Assembly (NCBI GenBank): GCA_965198495.1
Contig: CBDAPL010000001.1
Coordinates: forward strand, 2,294,001 to 2,358,000
From: RH-AL1 sp965198495
GTDB lineage: Bacteria; Pseudomonadota; Alphaproteobacteria; Rhizobiales; Beijerinckiaceae
Direction: 5' to 3'
DNA length: 64,000 nt
Numbering within the stretch: position 1 is the stretch's first letter; each line of letters opens with the position of its first letter. Below the pieces are notes generated by a model. The model was given only the letters and a program-made list of their open reading frames with translations, made no database searches and had not been told where the DNA came from. The position numbers and the translations under genes are program-made. Below, piece by piece: positions 42,576 through 51,585 of this stretch.

Positions 42576-43853
42576 CTAAACGCGCTCGTCCACCACAGCC
42601 GCGATGATCGGGCCCGGCGGCAGGATCCCTTCACGCATCACCGCGCGACGGAGCGGGCCTATCATCCGCAAAGCGACCGCCCCCATACCGCGAACCGCGT
42701 CGACGGGGCCGAAGTCCGTCATGATCGAGCGATTGAGCACGTCGACGCCGGCCGTCCTCAAAGCGACGTCGCGGCGCCGCGCGCGCTCGTAGGGCAAGAG
42801 CGCAGCCGTCGAGCCGATGTCGAGATCGCGGGCCCGGGCGGCCTGCACCGTTGCGAGAAGCTGGGCGATGTCGCGGAGGCTCAGGTTGAGGCCCTGCGCC
42901 GCGAGCGGTGGAAAGGCATGCGCGGCTTCGCCGATGAGAACGATGCGATGGGCCGCGAGCCGCGTGACTTTGAGCCCGCCCATGGGAAAGAAACCGCGCG
43001 CGCGTTCGAACGTGAGACGCCCGAGGATCGATCGAGTTTGGTGCTGCAGCTCAAGCGCGAGCGCCGCGTCATCGAGCGCGCGCCGACGCTCGCCCTCGCG
43101 CGGCGACATCAACCACACAAGCGAGGAACGATGGGGGTGGTCCGGCGTGCCCTGCAGCGGCACGAGCGTGCAGGGCCCACCGCGTGTATGGAACTCGGTC
43201 GAGAGACCCTCATGCGGCTTTCTGTGCGACAAGAGGCTGGTGATCGCGATCTGCGGATAACGCCAGGTCCGCGATGCGATTCCCCCGGCGGCGCGCGCCG
43301 GTGATTTACGGCCGTCGGCGGCCACGAGGAGCCGCGCGCGGAAGGCGCGGCCGGATTCATCGCGCACTTGGACATAGCCGTCGGCGAAGCTGAACGTTTT
43401 GAGAAAGCTTCGCGTCAGCCGGACATTGCGTAGCAGTTCCGCCTCGGCAAGAAGTCCGGCCACAAGCCTGTCGTTCTCGATATTGTTGCCGAGCGCTGAA
43501 AGATCGATCTCCGATGCTTCGAGCGTCAACGGCGGCACTGTCAGCCGAGCGCCAGTATCGTCGATGATCCGGATGGCGCGGATCGGCTGGGTCGCGGCGG
43601 CCACGCGATCCCAAACGCCGATCGCGCGCATGTAGCGCAACGAACCTTCGAAGAGCGCCACCGTGCGCCCATTCGGGGTCGTGTCGGACACGCCGGCGCA
43701 GACAACCGAAAAACCCGCTTTGGCGAGAGCGATCGTCGCGACAAGGCCTGAGGCGCCAGCGCCAGAGACGATGACATCGACGTCGGGCTCTTCCCCTATC
43801 GACGCCTCCGTCCTCGTTTCAGTTTCGTCGATCTCGTTCGGGTCGGGGGTCAA
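42576..43853 (-). CDS. UbiH/UbiF/COQ6-family FAD-dependent hydroxylase
   Basis: The protein has 425 residues from the TTG at 43853, which is preceded by AGGAG at good spacing; no ATG is available in this frame before the FAD domain. It shows the group A flavin hydroxylase pattern: VDVIVSGAGASGLVATIALA, the DG motif in RLLVAADGRKSPAR and the second flavin motif RIVLIGEAAHAFPPLAAQGL with NLSLRDIAQL. Members hydroxylate ubiquinone precursors; which ring position is not decidable by eye. It lies directly after gltA, and a more upstream TTG (43913) would run closer to that gene. Confidence 0.85.
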   Translation of the reverse strand: MTPDPNEIDETETRTEASIGEEPDVDVIVSGAGASGLVATIALAKAGFSVVCAGVSDTTPNGRTVALFEGSLRYMRAIGVWDRVAAATQPIRAIRIIDDTGARLTVPPLTLEASEIDLSALGNNIENDRLVAGLLAEAELLRNVRLTRSFLKTFSFADGYVQVRDESGRAFRARLLVAADGRKSPARAAGGIASRTWRYPQIAITSLLSHRKPHEGLSTEFHTRGGPCTLVPLQGTPDHPHRSSLVWLMSPREGERRRALDDAALALELQHQTRSILGRLTFERARGFFPMGGLKVTRLAAHRIVLIGEAAHAFPPLAAQGLNLSLRDIAQLLATVQAARARDLDIGSTAALLPYERARRRDVALRTAGVDVLNRSIMTDFGPVDAVRGMGAVALRMIGPLRRAVMREGILPPGPIIAAVVDERV

Positions 43854-43970
43854 GCTGCTGCTCCTGCAAAGGCACCACGCAGGACAGATCGTCCATGACG
43901 CGACACCCAACAAGACCGACGATTGGTCCCAGGCGTTGCTCCGCAGTCAACCAAGACGCGACCGCGATGC

Positions 43971-45261
43971 TCAGCGTTTTCCGGCGGCCACGTAGTCGCG
44001 AACTCCGGCGCCTGTGTAGAGCTGACGCGGGCGTCCGATCTTCTGTTGCGGATCCTCGATCATTTCCTTCCATTGCGCGATCCAACCGGCGGTGCGCGCG
44101 ACGGCGAACAGTACGGTGAACATCGAGTTCGGAAAGCCCATCGCCTTCAGTGTGATGCCCGAATAGAAATCGATGTTGGGGTAGAGCTTCTTTTCTATGA
44201 AGTAATCGTCGGAGAGAGCGATGCGCTCCAAGTTCGATGGCGACCTCGAGCAGCGGATCGTCGCCCATGCCAGTTTCCGCCAGCACGTCGTGGCAGGTCT
44301 TCTGCATGATCTTGGCGCGGGGATCGTAGTTTTTATAGACGCGATGGCCGAAGCCCATCAGGCGAAACGGATCGTTCTTGTCCTTGGCTCGCTCGATGAA
44401 CCTCGGGATATTTTTCACCGAGCCGATCTCGGCCAGCATCTTGAGCGCGGCCTCGTTCGCGCCGCCATGCGCGGGACCCCAGAGACAAGCCGTGCCTGCC
44501 GCGACACACGCGAACGGATTGGCGCCCGACGAACCGGCGAGCCGAACCGTCGAGGTCGAGGCATTCTGTTCGTGGTCGGCATGCAGGATGAAGATCTTGT
44601 CCAGCGCCTTCGCGATGACGGGATTGATCTGGTATTCTTCGCAAGGGACCGCAAAGCACATATTGAGGAAGTTCGAGGCGTAATCGAGCTCGTTGTTCGG
44701 ATACACGAACGGCTGACCGATCGTGTACTTGTACGCCATCGCCGCCAGGGTCGGGACCTTCGCAATGAGCCGCATCGAGGCGATGAGGCGCACCTTCGGA
44801 TCGGCGATGTCGGTCACATCGTGGTAGAATGCCGACAGCGCCCCAATCGAGCCGACCATGACCGCCATCGGATGCGCGTCTCGGCGGAACCCCTGAAAGA
44901 AGCGGGACATCTGCTCGTGCACCATCGTGTGGCGCTGGACGCGGTTTTCGAAGTCTTTCGCCTGCTCGATGGTCGGAAGCTCGCCGTAAAGAAGGAGGTA
45001 GCAGGTCTCGAGAAATGAGCCTTGCTCGGCGAGCTGCTCGATCGGGTACCCGCGATAGAGCAGAACGCCCTTGTCGCCATCGATGAAGGTGATTTGCGAC
45101 TCGCAGCTCGCCGTCGACGTGAAGCCGGGATCGTAGGTGAACATGCCCGATTGCGCGTAGAGCTTCGAGATATCGAGGACAGAGGGACCGAGAACACCGT
45201 CTTTTTGAGGAAGGCTGATCGACTTCCCGCCGATCGAGATGGATCCGGTCGCTGTGCTCAT
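43971..45261 (-). pseudogene. gltA: Citrate synthase, interrupted by a one-base frameshift
   Basis: Citrate synthase condenses oxaloacetate and acetyl-CoA. From the ATG at 45261 the frame is normal through the first catalytic His region WGPAHGGANEAALKML and GFGHRVYKNYDPRAKIM up to DPLLEVAIEL. Around 44228-44232 one extra base shifts the frame; the right continuation lies one frame over, ERIALSDDYFIEKKLYPNID, then FYSGITLKAMGFP with the catalytic Asp, to the stop at 43971. Removing one base gives a full protein of about 430 residues. Unrepaired, the last 85 residues and the catalytic Asp are lost. As this is normally the only citrate synthase, a sequence error is quite possible. Confidence 0.92.
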
Positions 45262-45270
45262 GCAAAACAC

Positions 45271-45440
45271 CTTCTGAAATCGTCGCTTAGGTTCTGGTCC
45301 GCTCTGCCAGGTCGACTTTTGTCGAAAGATCGGAATGGCTAGTGTGACTAGACCATCACCTTTCTAGCCACAAGCGGCCGGGCCTCGATCGTGCCGTCGT
45401 TACGACAAAATCTCTAGGCTGGCGCGAGGGTCCCGGCGCG
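45271..45440. other. gltX-gltA intergenic region
   Basis: This 170-base gap precedes gltA and follows gltX on the minus strand. It contains a short dyad, CTAGT-GTG-ACTAG (about 45341-45353), nested in a wider GGCTAG...CTAGCC pairing ending near 45371, which may end gltX transcription. The gltA promoter must lie here. No gene seen. Confidence 0.35.
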
Positions 45441-46856
45441 TCAGGCTTTCGCCTGATCCTTCAGCCTGCCCAAGCTCTCATCGCGCCCGAGCACCTCGAA
45501 GACGTCGAACACGCCGGGCGACACGGAGCGGCCGGTAAGGGCGGCGCGGAGGGGTTGAGCGACCTGTCCAAGCTTAACGCCTGTCTCGGCGACGTAGCGG
45601 CGCACTTCCGTCTCGATTGCGAGGGCTGTCCAGCTCGACAGGATCGTGAAGCGTGGCAGCAACGCGTCTATATGACCTCTCCCATCCGCGAGGAGCGCGC
45701 GGGCTTTGTCGTCCATCGTCAGCGGACGCCTCGCGAAAAGGAAAGCCGCGCCTTCGAGCAACTCCACCAAGGTCCGGGCCCGCTCTTTCAACCCAGGCAT
45801 TGCGGCAAGCATTTTAGCGCGCATCGGCGCGTCGAAGCTCTTGATCGTCGTGCTGGGTAGGTAGGGCAGGGCCTGCTCGAGCGCGTCGAGCAACGCTTCG
45901 CAACTCGAAGCCCGCATGTAATGGCCGTTGATGCTTTCGAGCTTGGCGAAATCGAAACGCGCGGCCGAGCGGCCGATGCCGGGAAGGTCGAAGGCCGCGA
46001 TCATTTCCGGTGTGGTGAAGAACTCTCGGTCGCCCTGCGACCATCCGAGCCGCACAAGATAATTTCGAACCGCGTGTGGCAGATAGCCCATCGACCGGTA
46101 GGCATCGACGCCCAAGGCGCCGTGCCGCTTGGAGAGTTTGGCGCCATCCGGTCCGTGGATCAGCGGGATATGCGCCATGACCGGAACGCGCCAACCCAGC
46201 GCCTGAAAGATCTGCGTCTGCCGCGCGGCGTTCGTCAGATGGTCGTCGCCGCGGATCACGTTGGTGATCCCCATGTCGTGGTCGTCGACGACGACGGCGA
46301 GCATGTAGGTCGGATTGCCGTCGGACCGTAGCAGGACGAAATCGTCGAGATCCCTGTTGGCCCAGGTGACGCGGCCCTGCACCTTGTCCTCGACGACGGT
46401 CTCGCCTTCAAGCGCCGCGCGCAGACGGATGACCGGCTTAACGTCGGGTGGAGCTTCCGAAGGATCGCGGTCGCGCCAGCGGCCGTCGTAGCGCGGCGGT
46501 CGCTTCTCGGCGCGGGCCTTCTCGCGCATGTCTTCGAGTTCGGCTTGGCTCGCGTAGCATCGGTAGGCATGACCGGATGCGAGCATCTGTTCAGCGACCT
46601 CGCGGTGCCGCGCCGCCCGCGAGAATTGGTAGACGATGTCGCCGTCCCACTTCAGGCCGAGCCAATCCAGACCATCGATCAGCGCCTTGATGGCATCCGC
46701 CGTCGAGCGGTCGCGATCCGTGTCCTCGATGCGCAGCAGCATGCGGCCGCCGTAGTGGCGGGCGTAGAGCCAATTGAAAAGCGCCGTGCGCGCGCCGCCG
46801 ATATGCAGGAAGCCGGTCGGGGAGGGGGCGAAGCGCGTGACGACTTCATCGGCCAT
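45441..46856 (-). CDS. gltX: Glutamyl-tRNA synthetase
   Basis: GltX charges tRNA-Glu, and in many alphaproteobacteria also tRNA-Gln for later amidation. The 471-residue protein has the HIGH-like motif in RFAPSPTGFLHIGGARTALF and the KMSKS-like motif in GPDGAKLSKRHGALGVDAY, with the C-terminal anticodon-binding domain. Length is typical. It is divergent from comEC; the 129-base gap holds both promoters. Confidence 0.97.
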   Translation of the reverse strand: MADEVVTRFAPSPTGFLHIGGARTALFNWLYARHYGGRMLLRIEDTDRDRSTADAIKALIDGLDWLGLKWDGDIVYQFSRAARHREVAEQMLASGHAYRCYASQAELEDMREKARAEKRPPRYDGRWRDRDPSEAPPDVKPVIRLRAALEGETVVEDKVQGRVTWANRDLDDFVLLRSDGNPTYMLAVVVDDHDMGITNVIRGDDHLTNAARQTQIFQALGWRVPVMAHIPLIHGPDGAKLSKRHGALGVDAYRSMGYLPHAVRNYLVRLGWSQGDREFFTTPEMIAAFDLPGIGRSAARFDFAKLESINGHYMRASSCEALLDALEQALPYLPSTTIKSFDAPMRAKMLAAMPGLKERARTLVELLEGAAFLFARRPLTMDDKARALLADGRGHIDALLPRFTILSSWTALAIETEVRRYVAETGVKLGQVAQPLRAALTGRSVSPGVFDVFEVLGRDESLGRLKDQAKA

Positions 46857-46985
46857 TTCACATCGTCCCGTGCCGAATAGCGCCGCCGCCGTGCAGGCGC
46901 TTCAATCGTGCCGTTTGTCGTGTAGCATGCGTCAAAGTCAAGCTTGGCGAGGCGTCTTCGGCCGCAGCCTTCATCAGGTGTCGCG

Positions 46986-49226
46986 ATGACGGATACAGCC
47001 GGGTCCGCGCTACATGGGCGGGCTTCCGCCTCTGGCGGCGGTCGCCTGGGCGCGTGGCGGCTCGGCGTGGTGCGCGAGGCGCTGCGCGACGCGATCGCGA
47101 CGGAGGCGGAACACCGCCGGCTGTTCCTCTGGTTTCCGGTGGCGTCGGGCGCGGGGGTCATCCTCTACTTCATCGCCGATCGTGAGCCTTACCTGCCGCT
47201 CTGCGCCGGAGCGACATTGGTGCTCACGGTCCTTGCCGTCCTGACGCGGGGCCACAGGCGCGTGATGGTATGCCTGATCGGCGCCGCGGCGCTCTTCGGC
47301 GGCATGACTTCGGCCGGATGGCGCACCGCGCGTCTTGCCGCTCCCGTGCTTGAGCGCATCCGCATCGTGTCGGTACAGGGCTACATCGAGGAGATGGATT
47401 TTCGCCGCGAGGGCGCCCGCTTCGTGCTGCGGGTCAGCGCGAGCGACGGCCTCGACGTCGACAAGACGCCATATCGCATCCGCCTGACGACGCGGCGCAC
47501 GCCAGATGTCGAGGCGGGAGCCTTCGTCGAAGTGAAGGCGCGGCTGTTGCCGCCATCCCGCGCGGCGCAGCCCGGCGGCTACGATTTCGCGAGAGACGCC
47601 TGGTTCGCCCGGATCGGCGCCGTCGGCAACGTGCTCGGCCGCATCGAACTCGCCGAAGCGCCCGAGCCGCCCGACATTTGGCTGCGCGCGGGTATGGCGC
47701 TCGACCGTGCCCGCAACCAGTTGGCGCGGCGCGTCGACACGATCGTCGGCGGCGATTCAGGCGCGATCGCCGCGGCCATGGTGACCGGCAAGCGCGACCT
47801 GCTGTCGGAAGACGCCAAGACGCTGATCCGCGAGGCCGGCATCTTTCACGTCATCACCATTTCGGGCGTGCAGATGACGCTCGTCGCCGGCATCTTCTTT
47901 TTGGGCCTGCGGCAAATGCTGGCGCTGAGCCGAACGCTCGCGCTGAACTATCCGATCAAGAAGTGGGCGGCCGCGTCGGCGATGGTGGCCGCGATCGGCT
48001 ACGACATCGCCACAGGATCGCGGATCGGCACCGAGCGCGCCTTGTTCATGACGCTTATCATGTTGGGAGCCGTTCTCCTCGACCGACACGCGCTCACGAT
48101 GCGCAATCTCGCATTCGCCGCCCTGGCGGTCCTTGTCGTCCAGCCGGAGGCCTTACTCGGCGCCAGCTTCCAGCTGTCCTTCGCCGCGGTCGGCGCCCTC
48201 GTCGCCGTCTACGAGGCTCGCGCGGCGGCCAGGCTGCGCGAGGGTGCGAACGAAATCGTCGTGCCAGCCAAAGCAAGGAGCGGCTGGTCGCGGCATCGCG
48301 AGCATGGATTGCGACAGGCTCTTTTCGCGACCTTCTGCGCGACGAGCGCCACGGCCTCATTCATGGCCTACGACTTTCACGAGTTGAACCCGTACGTGCT
48401 GGTCGGCAATCCGCTTACGCTGACGATCATCGAGGTCTTTGCCGTTCCAGGCGCCTTGCTCGGCACGCTGCTCTACCCCTTCGGACTCGACGCCTTCGTC
48501 TGGCATTACGTCGGCATCGGCATCGCCATCATTCTTTGGGCCGCGCGGCTCGTCGGGTCGCTACCCGGCTCGAGCCTTCACCTGCCGGCCTTCGCGCCCT
48601 GGTCGCTTGCGTTCCTGGCGATGGGCGTTCTCTCCGCCGTGCTTTGGCGCACAACGCTCCTCAGATTGACGGCGGTCCCGTTCGTTGCGATCGGCCTCAT
48701 GGGCGCGGCGACGGGGCCAAGCTTTGATGTGGCGGTCGCGCAGGGCGGCGATGCCGTGGCGGTGCGCCAGGCCGACGGTCGTCTGGCCGTCATCGGCAAT
48801 CGCCCGAGCGCTTTCGACGCGGAACAATGGTTACGCGCCGACGCCGATGGTCGCGTCGCAAAAAGCGTGATCCTCAAGGAAGCGTGCGACAAGACGGGCT
48901 GCGTGGCACGACTCGCCGACGGGCGAGCGGTCGCGGTCGATCTCGAACAGGCTGCGTTCGCCGAGGATTGCATGCGCGCGACCATCGTCGTGACGCCGCT
49001 GTTCGCGCCGACCGGCTGCGCGGCGCCGCTTGTCATCGACCGCGATTCGCTACGGCGTACAGGGGCCGTGACGTTGAAGGCCGATAAAGGATCGGAGCGG
49101 TTCATCGTGCGGACGGCGCGTGCGCCGGACGAGGACCGCCCCTGGTCTCCCGCGCCGAAACCGCACTGGACGTTCAGGCCGCAAACGACCGCGACGCCCA
49201 AGGATGACGGACGCTCCGACGACTGA
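46986..49226 (+). CDS. ComEC/Rec2 family protein
   Basis: ComEC proteins form the inner-membrane channel for DNA uptake; alphaproteobacterial members are universal even where competence is not known. From the ATG at 46986 the protein has 746 residues: early membrane spans, a DUF4131-type soluble domain (ISVQGYIEEMDFRREGARFV region), the competence channel domain with ITISGVQMTLVAGIFFLGLR, MTLIMLGAVLLDRHALTMRN and YDFHELNPYVLVGNPLTLTI. The C-terminal part aligns in place with the metallo-beta-lactamase domain, but the HxHxDH metal motif is not visible. The shorter ATG at 46986 fits better than the upstream in-frame start. Confidence 0.9.
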   Translation: MTDTAGSALHGRASASGGGRLGAWRLGVVREALRDAIATEAEHRRLFLWFPVASGAGVILYFIADREPYLPLCAGATLVLTVLAVLTRGHRRVMVCLIGAAALFGGMTSAGWRTARLAAPVLERIRIVSVQGYIEEMDFRREGARFVLRVSASDGLDVDKTPYRIRLTTRRTPDVEAGAFVEVKARLLPPSRAAQPGGYDFARDAWFARIGAVGNVLGRIELAEAPEPPDIWLRAGMALDRARNQLARRVDTIVGGDSGAIAAAMVTGKRDLLSEDAKTLIREAGIFHVITISGVQMTLVAGIFFLGLRQMLALSRTLALNYPIKKWAAASAMVAAIGYDIATGSRIGTERALFMTLIMLGAVLLDRHALTMRNLAFAALAVLVVQPEALLGASFQLSFAAVGALVAVYEARAAARLREGANEIVVPAKARSGWSRHREHGLRQALFATFCATSATASFMAYDFHELNPYVLVGNPLTLTIIEVFAVPGALLGTLLYPFGLDAFVWHYVGIGIAIILWAARLVGSLPGSSLHLPAFAPWSLAFLAMGVLSAVLWRTTLLRLTAVPFVAIGLMGAATGPSFDVAVAQGGDAVAVRQADGRLAVIGNRPSAFDAEQWLRADADGRVAKSVILKEACDKTGCVARLADGRAVAVDLEQAAFAEDCMRATIVVTPLFAPTGCAAPLVIDRDSLRRTGAVTLKADKGSERFIVRTARAPDEDRPWSPAPKPHWTFRPQTTATPKDDGRSDD

Positions 49227-49230
49227 GGGC

Positions 49231-49262
49231 ATCGGCATAGCTATGGATCGGCATAGCTATGG
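49231..49262. repeat. Perfect tandem 16-bp repeat with an inner palindrome
   Basis: ATCGGCATAGCTATGG occurs twice head to tail, at 49231-49246 and 49247-49262. Each copy holds the palindrome CATAGCTATG. It fills the 42-base gap between the convergent stops of comEC (49226) and lexA (49269). Function is unknown; it is not a standard terminator. Confidence 0.9.
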
Positions 49263-49268
49263 AGATTA

Positions 49269-49976
49269 TCAATACCGTCGGATGAGGCTGACGAGTTTGC
49301 CCTGGATCTGCACGCGATCCGGCCCGAAGATGCGTGTTTCGTACGCCGGGTTAGCCGCCTCCAACGCGATAGACGCGCCGCGTTTGCGCAGGCGCTTCAG
49401 CGTCGCCTCCTCGTCGTCGATCAGCGCGACGACGATGTCGCCGGTCTCGGCGGTGTCTTGGCGTCGAATGACGACGGTATCGGCGTCGAAGATACCGGCC
49501 TCGATCATCGAGTCGCCACGCACTTCGAGCGCGTAATGCTCACCCGAGGGCAGCATGTCCGGCGGCAGGCCTATCGTGTGGCTCTTCGCCTGCAGCGCGG
49601 TGATCGGCGTGCCGGCGGCGATGCGGCCCATCACCGGGATCATCACCACCGCGCGGTCATCGTCGGGGTGCTGGGACGCGATAGGGCGCACCCTGCCAAG
49701 TGTTCCTTCGATGACCGACGGCTCGAAACGCCTGCCACGCGCCATCCCCGAAGGTGTGGAGGATTCAGGGAGCCGCAGCACTTCGAGCGCTCGCGCGCGG
49801 TTCGGCAGCCGGCGGATGAACCCACGCTCCTCGAGCGCGATGATGAGCCGATGAATGCCCGACTTGGAGCGCAGATCAAGCGCCTCCTTCATCTCGTCGA
49901 AAGAAGGCGGAACACCGTTCTCCTTCAGGCGCTCGTTGATGAAGCGGAGAAGTTCGCTTTGTTTTTTCGTCAGCAC
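49269..49976 (-). CDS. lexA: LexA repressor
   Basis: LexA represses SOS genes and cuts itself when RecA is activated. The 235-residue protein has the N-terminal winged helix (MLTKKQSELLRFINERLKEN, RSKSGIHRLIIALEERGFIR), the Ala-Gly cleavage site in VMGRIAAGTPITALQ, the catalytic Ser in LEVRGDSMIEAGIFDAD and Lys in EEATLKRLRKRG. Length matches alphaproteobacterial LexA, which has a longer linker than E. coli. Two SOS-box candidates lie upstream. Confidence 0.96.
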   Translation of the reverse strand: MLTKKQSELLRFINERLKENGVPPSFDEMKEALDLRSKSGIHRLIIALEERGFIRRLPNRARALEVLRLPESSTPSGMARGRRFEPSVIEGTLGRVRPIASQHPDDDRAVVMIPVMGRIAAGTPITALQAKSHTIGLPPDMLPSGEHYALEVRGDSMIEAGIFDADTVVIRRQDTAETGDIVVALIDDEEATLKRLRKRGASIALEAANPAYETRIFGPDRVQIQGKLVSLIRRY

Positions 49977-50030
49977 GCCATCACTCGCATGGGCTCCGTT
50001 CGGAAAGATCGCATCAGACGAAGCGCGTTG

Positions 50031-50045
50031 GAACTTGCCCCGAAT
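50031..50045. promoter_or_regulatory. Near-consensus LexA box close to lexA
   Basis: GAAC-TTGCCCC-GAAT matches the alphaproteobacterial box GAAC-N7-GAAC with one mismatch in the last base. It lies about 55-69 bases before the lexA ATG on the minus strand, a good place for autorepression. Confidence 0.5.
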
Positions 50046-50107
50046 CCCGTCACGTCGATCTATACAACGAAGAACATCTTAAGACAAAGAGTGAACAAGC
50101 GCTTTTT

Positions 50108-50122
50108 GTTCGGTCTAAGTTC
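50108..50122. promoter_or_regulatory. Perfect GTTC-N7-GTTC LexA box between lexA and yjbQ
   Basis: GTTC-GGTCTAA-GTTC fits the alphaproteobacterial SOS consensus exactly. It lies 37 bases before the yjbQ start and about 130 bases before the divergent lexA start. Its place suggests action on yjbQ at least as much as on lexA. An overlapping GAAC...GTTC dyad begins at 50093. Confidence 0.65.
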
Positions 50123-50158
50123 TCTCCAGACGGCTTCGAGTTCGAGATCGGTAACGCC

Positions 50159-50578
50159 ATGACACGACAGGCAACGACGACACTGACCATCAAGACGAGC
50201 GGGAAAGGTCTCATCGAGTTCACGGAGGATGTGCAAGCCTTCCTGCACGGCAAGAAGTTCACGCTCGGACTGGTGACCATCTTCTGCCGACATACGTCGG
50301 CCTCCCTGCTCATTCAGGAGAACGCGGATCCCGATGTTCAGGCCGACCTGAAGCGTTTCTTCGAAGATGTCGCGCCGGAGGGCGCCGACTACATCCACGC
50401 GGTCGAGGGCCCTGACGACATGCCGGCGCATATCAGGGCCGCGCTGACGCAGACGCAGCTTTCGATCCCGGTGGTGGAAGGCCGCATGGTGCTCGGTAGA
50501 TGGCAGGGCATCTACCTTTTCGAGCATCGCGAAGCCCCGCATCGGCGCGCCATCGTCCTTCACATCATTGGGGAATAG
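50159..50578 (+). CDS. yjbQ: YjbQ family protein (secondary thiamine-phosphate synthase type, UPF0047)
   Basis: The 139-residue protein has the whole UPF0047 pattern: IKTSGKGLIEFTEDVQAFLH, GLVTIFCRHTSASLLIQENA, HAVEGPDDMPAHIRAALTQT and the His-rich end LFEHREAPHRRAIVLHIIGE. Some members can form thiamine phosphate weakly in the test tube, hence the name, but the true role is uncertain. It is divergent from lexA with a perfect LexA-type box 37 bases upstream, which raises possible SOS control. Confidence 0.93.
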   Translation: MTRQATTTLTIKTSGKGLIEFTEDVQAFLHGKKFTLGLVTIFCRHTSASLLIQENADPDVQADLKRFFEDVAPEGADYIHAVEGPDDMPAHIRAALTQTQLSIPVVEGRMVLGRWQGIYLFEHREAPHRRAIVLHIIGE

Positions 50579-50634
50579 GACTGGGGCGACGGCTTGCCCT
50601 CTTTCAAGGAGGAGGCCTCGTGCTATGAGGGCCG

Positions 50635-51114
50635 ATGCCTTCCTTTGATACGACGCGACGCGTCCAACACACGGCCGTGGAGATGTTCGACCTCGTCTCG
50701 GACGTCGAGGCATATCCGAAGTTTCTGCCGCTTTGCAAAGCGCTGCGCGTGCTGCGCCAGACGCAGGAGCGGGACACGCTCATCTTCGTCGCGGAAATGC
50801 AGGTCGGCTACAAGGCGATCCGCGAGACCTTCACGACACGAGTATCGTGCGAGCGACCCGGCAAGCACATCCTTGTCGAGTACATCGACGGGCCGTTTCG
50901 GTATCTCAAGAACAGTTGGGCTTTCCGAGACGTGCCCGGCACGGACGGTTCGCACGTCGATTTCCACATCGAATACGAGTTCAAGAGCCGCATGCTCGGC
51001 GTGGTGATGGGCGGCATGTTCGACCAGGCGTTCCGCCGTTTCGCGGATTCGTTCGAGAAGCGAGCCAACGAGGTGTACGGCCACCCTAGCGCATCAGCCC
51101 GCCGCCTGGCGTAG
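50635..51114 (+). CDS. COQ10/RatA-type START-domain protein
   Basis: The 159-residue protein is a one-domain member of the START/polyketide-cyclase fold (Coq10/RatA family): MPSFDTTRRVQHTAVEMFDL, DVEAYPKFLPLCKALRVL and the C-terminal helix GMFDQAFRRFADSFEKRANE. Coq10 relatives bind ubiquinone and help respiration; E. coli RatA binds the 50S ribosomal subunit, but bacterial members generally behave as Coq10. It follows yjbQ by 56 bases and overlaps the 3' end of the convergent cinA gene by 21 bases. Confidence 0.9.
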   Translation: MPSFDTTRRVQHTAVEMFDLVSDVEAYPKFLPLCKALRVLRQTQERDTLIFVAEMQVGYKAIRETFTTRVSCERPGKHILVEYIDGPFRYLKNSWAFRDVPGTDGSHVDFHIEYEFKSRMLGVVMGGMFDQAFRRFADSFEKRANEVYGHPSASARRLA

Positions 51115-51585
51115 GAGATCGAGGGCGACGATCACCGACTCGGCCCGGATGCCATCGCGCCCGATCGGGCCGAACCGGCGCTCGATCGTCAGCGTTCGCA
51201 TATGCTCGCGGGCCACGCCGAAGTGGACGAGGCCGACCGGCTTGTCCTCGGAGGCGCCGCCCGGGCCTGCGATTCCCGTGATCGAGACGGCGACATCGGC
51301 ATTTGAATTGTGGAGCGCGCCTTCCGCCATTGCCCGCGCGACCTGTTCGCTGACGGCGCCATGGGCGTTCAGGAGAGAGTGCGGCACGCCCAGCGACTGC
51401 GTCTTGGCCGCGTTCGAATAGCTGACGAAGCCGCGATCGAGCACGGCGCTGGAGCCGGAGGTGGCCGTCAGGGCGGCAGCGACGAGGCCGCCGGTGCAGG
51501 ATTCGGCGGTGGCGATCGTCAGACCACATTCCTTGTACAGCTTGAGGACATTGGCCGCCGCGATGATGGTCGCCTGAGCGATCAT
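51094..51585 (-). CDS. CinA C-terminal-type nicotinamide-nucleotide amidohydrolase
   Basis: The 163-residue protein is the stand-alone CinA C-terminal domain (PncC type), which deamidates NMN to nicotinate mononucleotide in pyridine-nucleotide salvage. It has LTIATAESCTGGLVAAALTA with the catalytic Ser/Thr, VLDRGFVSYSNAAKTQSLGV and VAVSITGIAGPGGASEDKPV. The N-terminal MoaB-like domain of full CinA is missing, as is common in proteobacteria. Its ATG overlaps the ispDF stop (ATGA), so both are coupled. Confidence 0.93.
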   Translation of the reverse strand: MIAQATIIAAANVLKLYKECGLTIATAESCTGGLVAAALTATSGSSAVLDRGFVSYSNAAKTQSLGVPHSLLNAHGAVSEQVARAMAEGALHNSNADVAVSITGIAGPGGASEDKPVGLVHFGVAREHMRTLTIERRFGPIGRDGIRAESVIVALDLLRQAAG

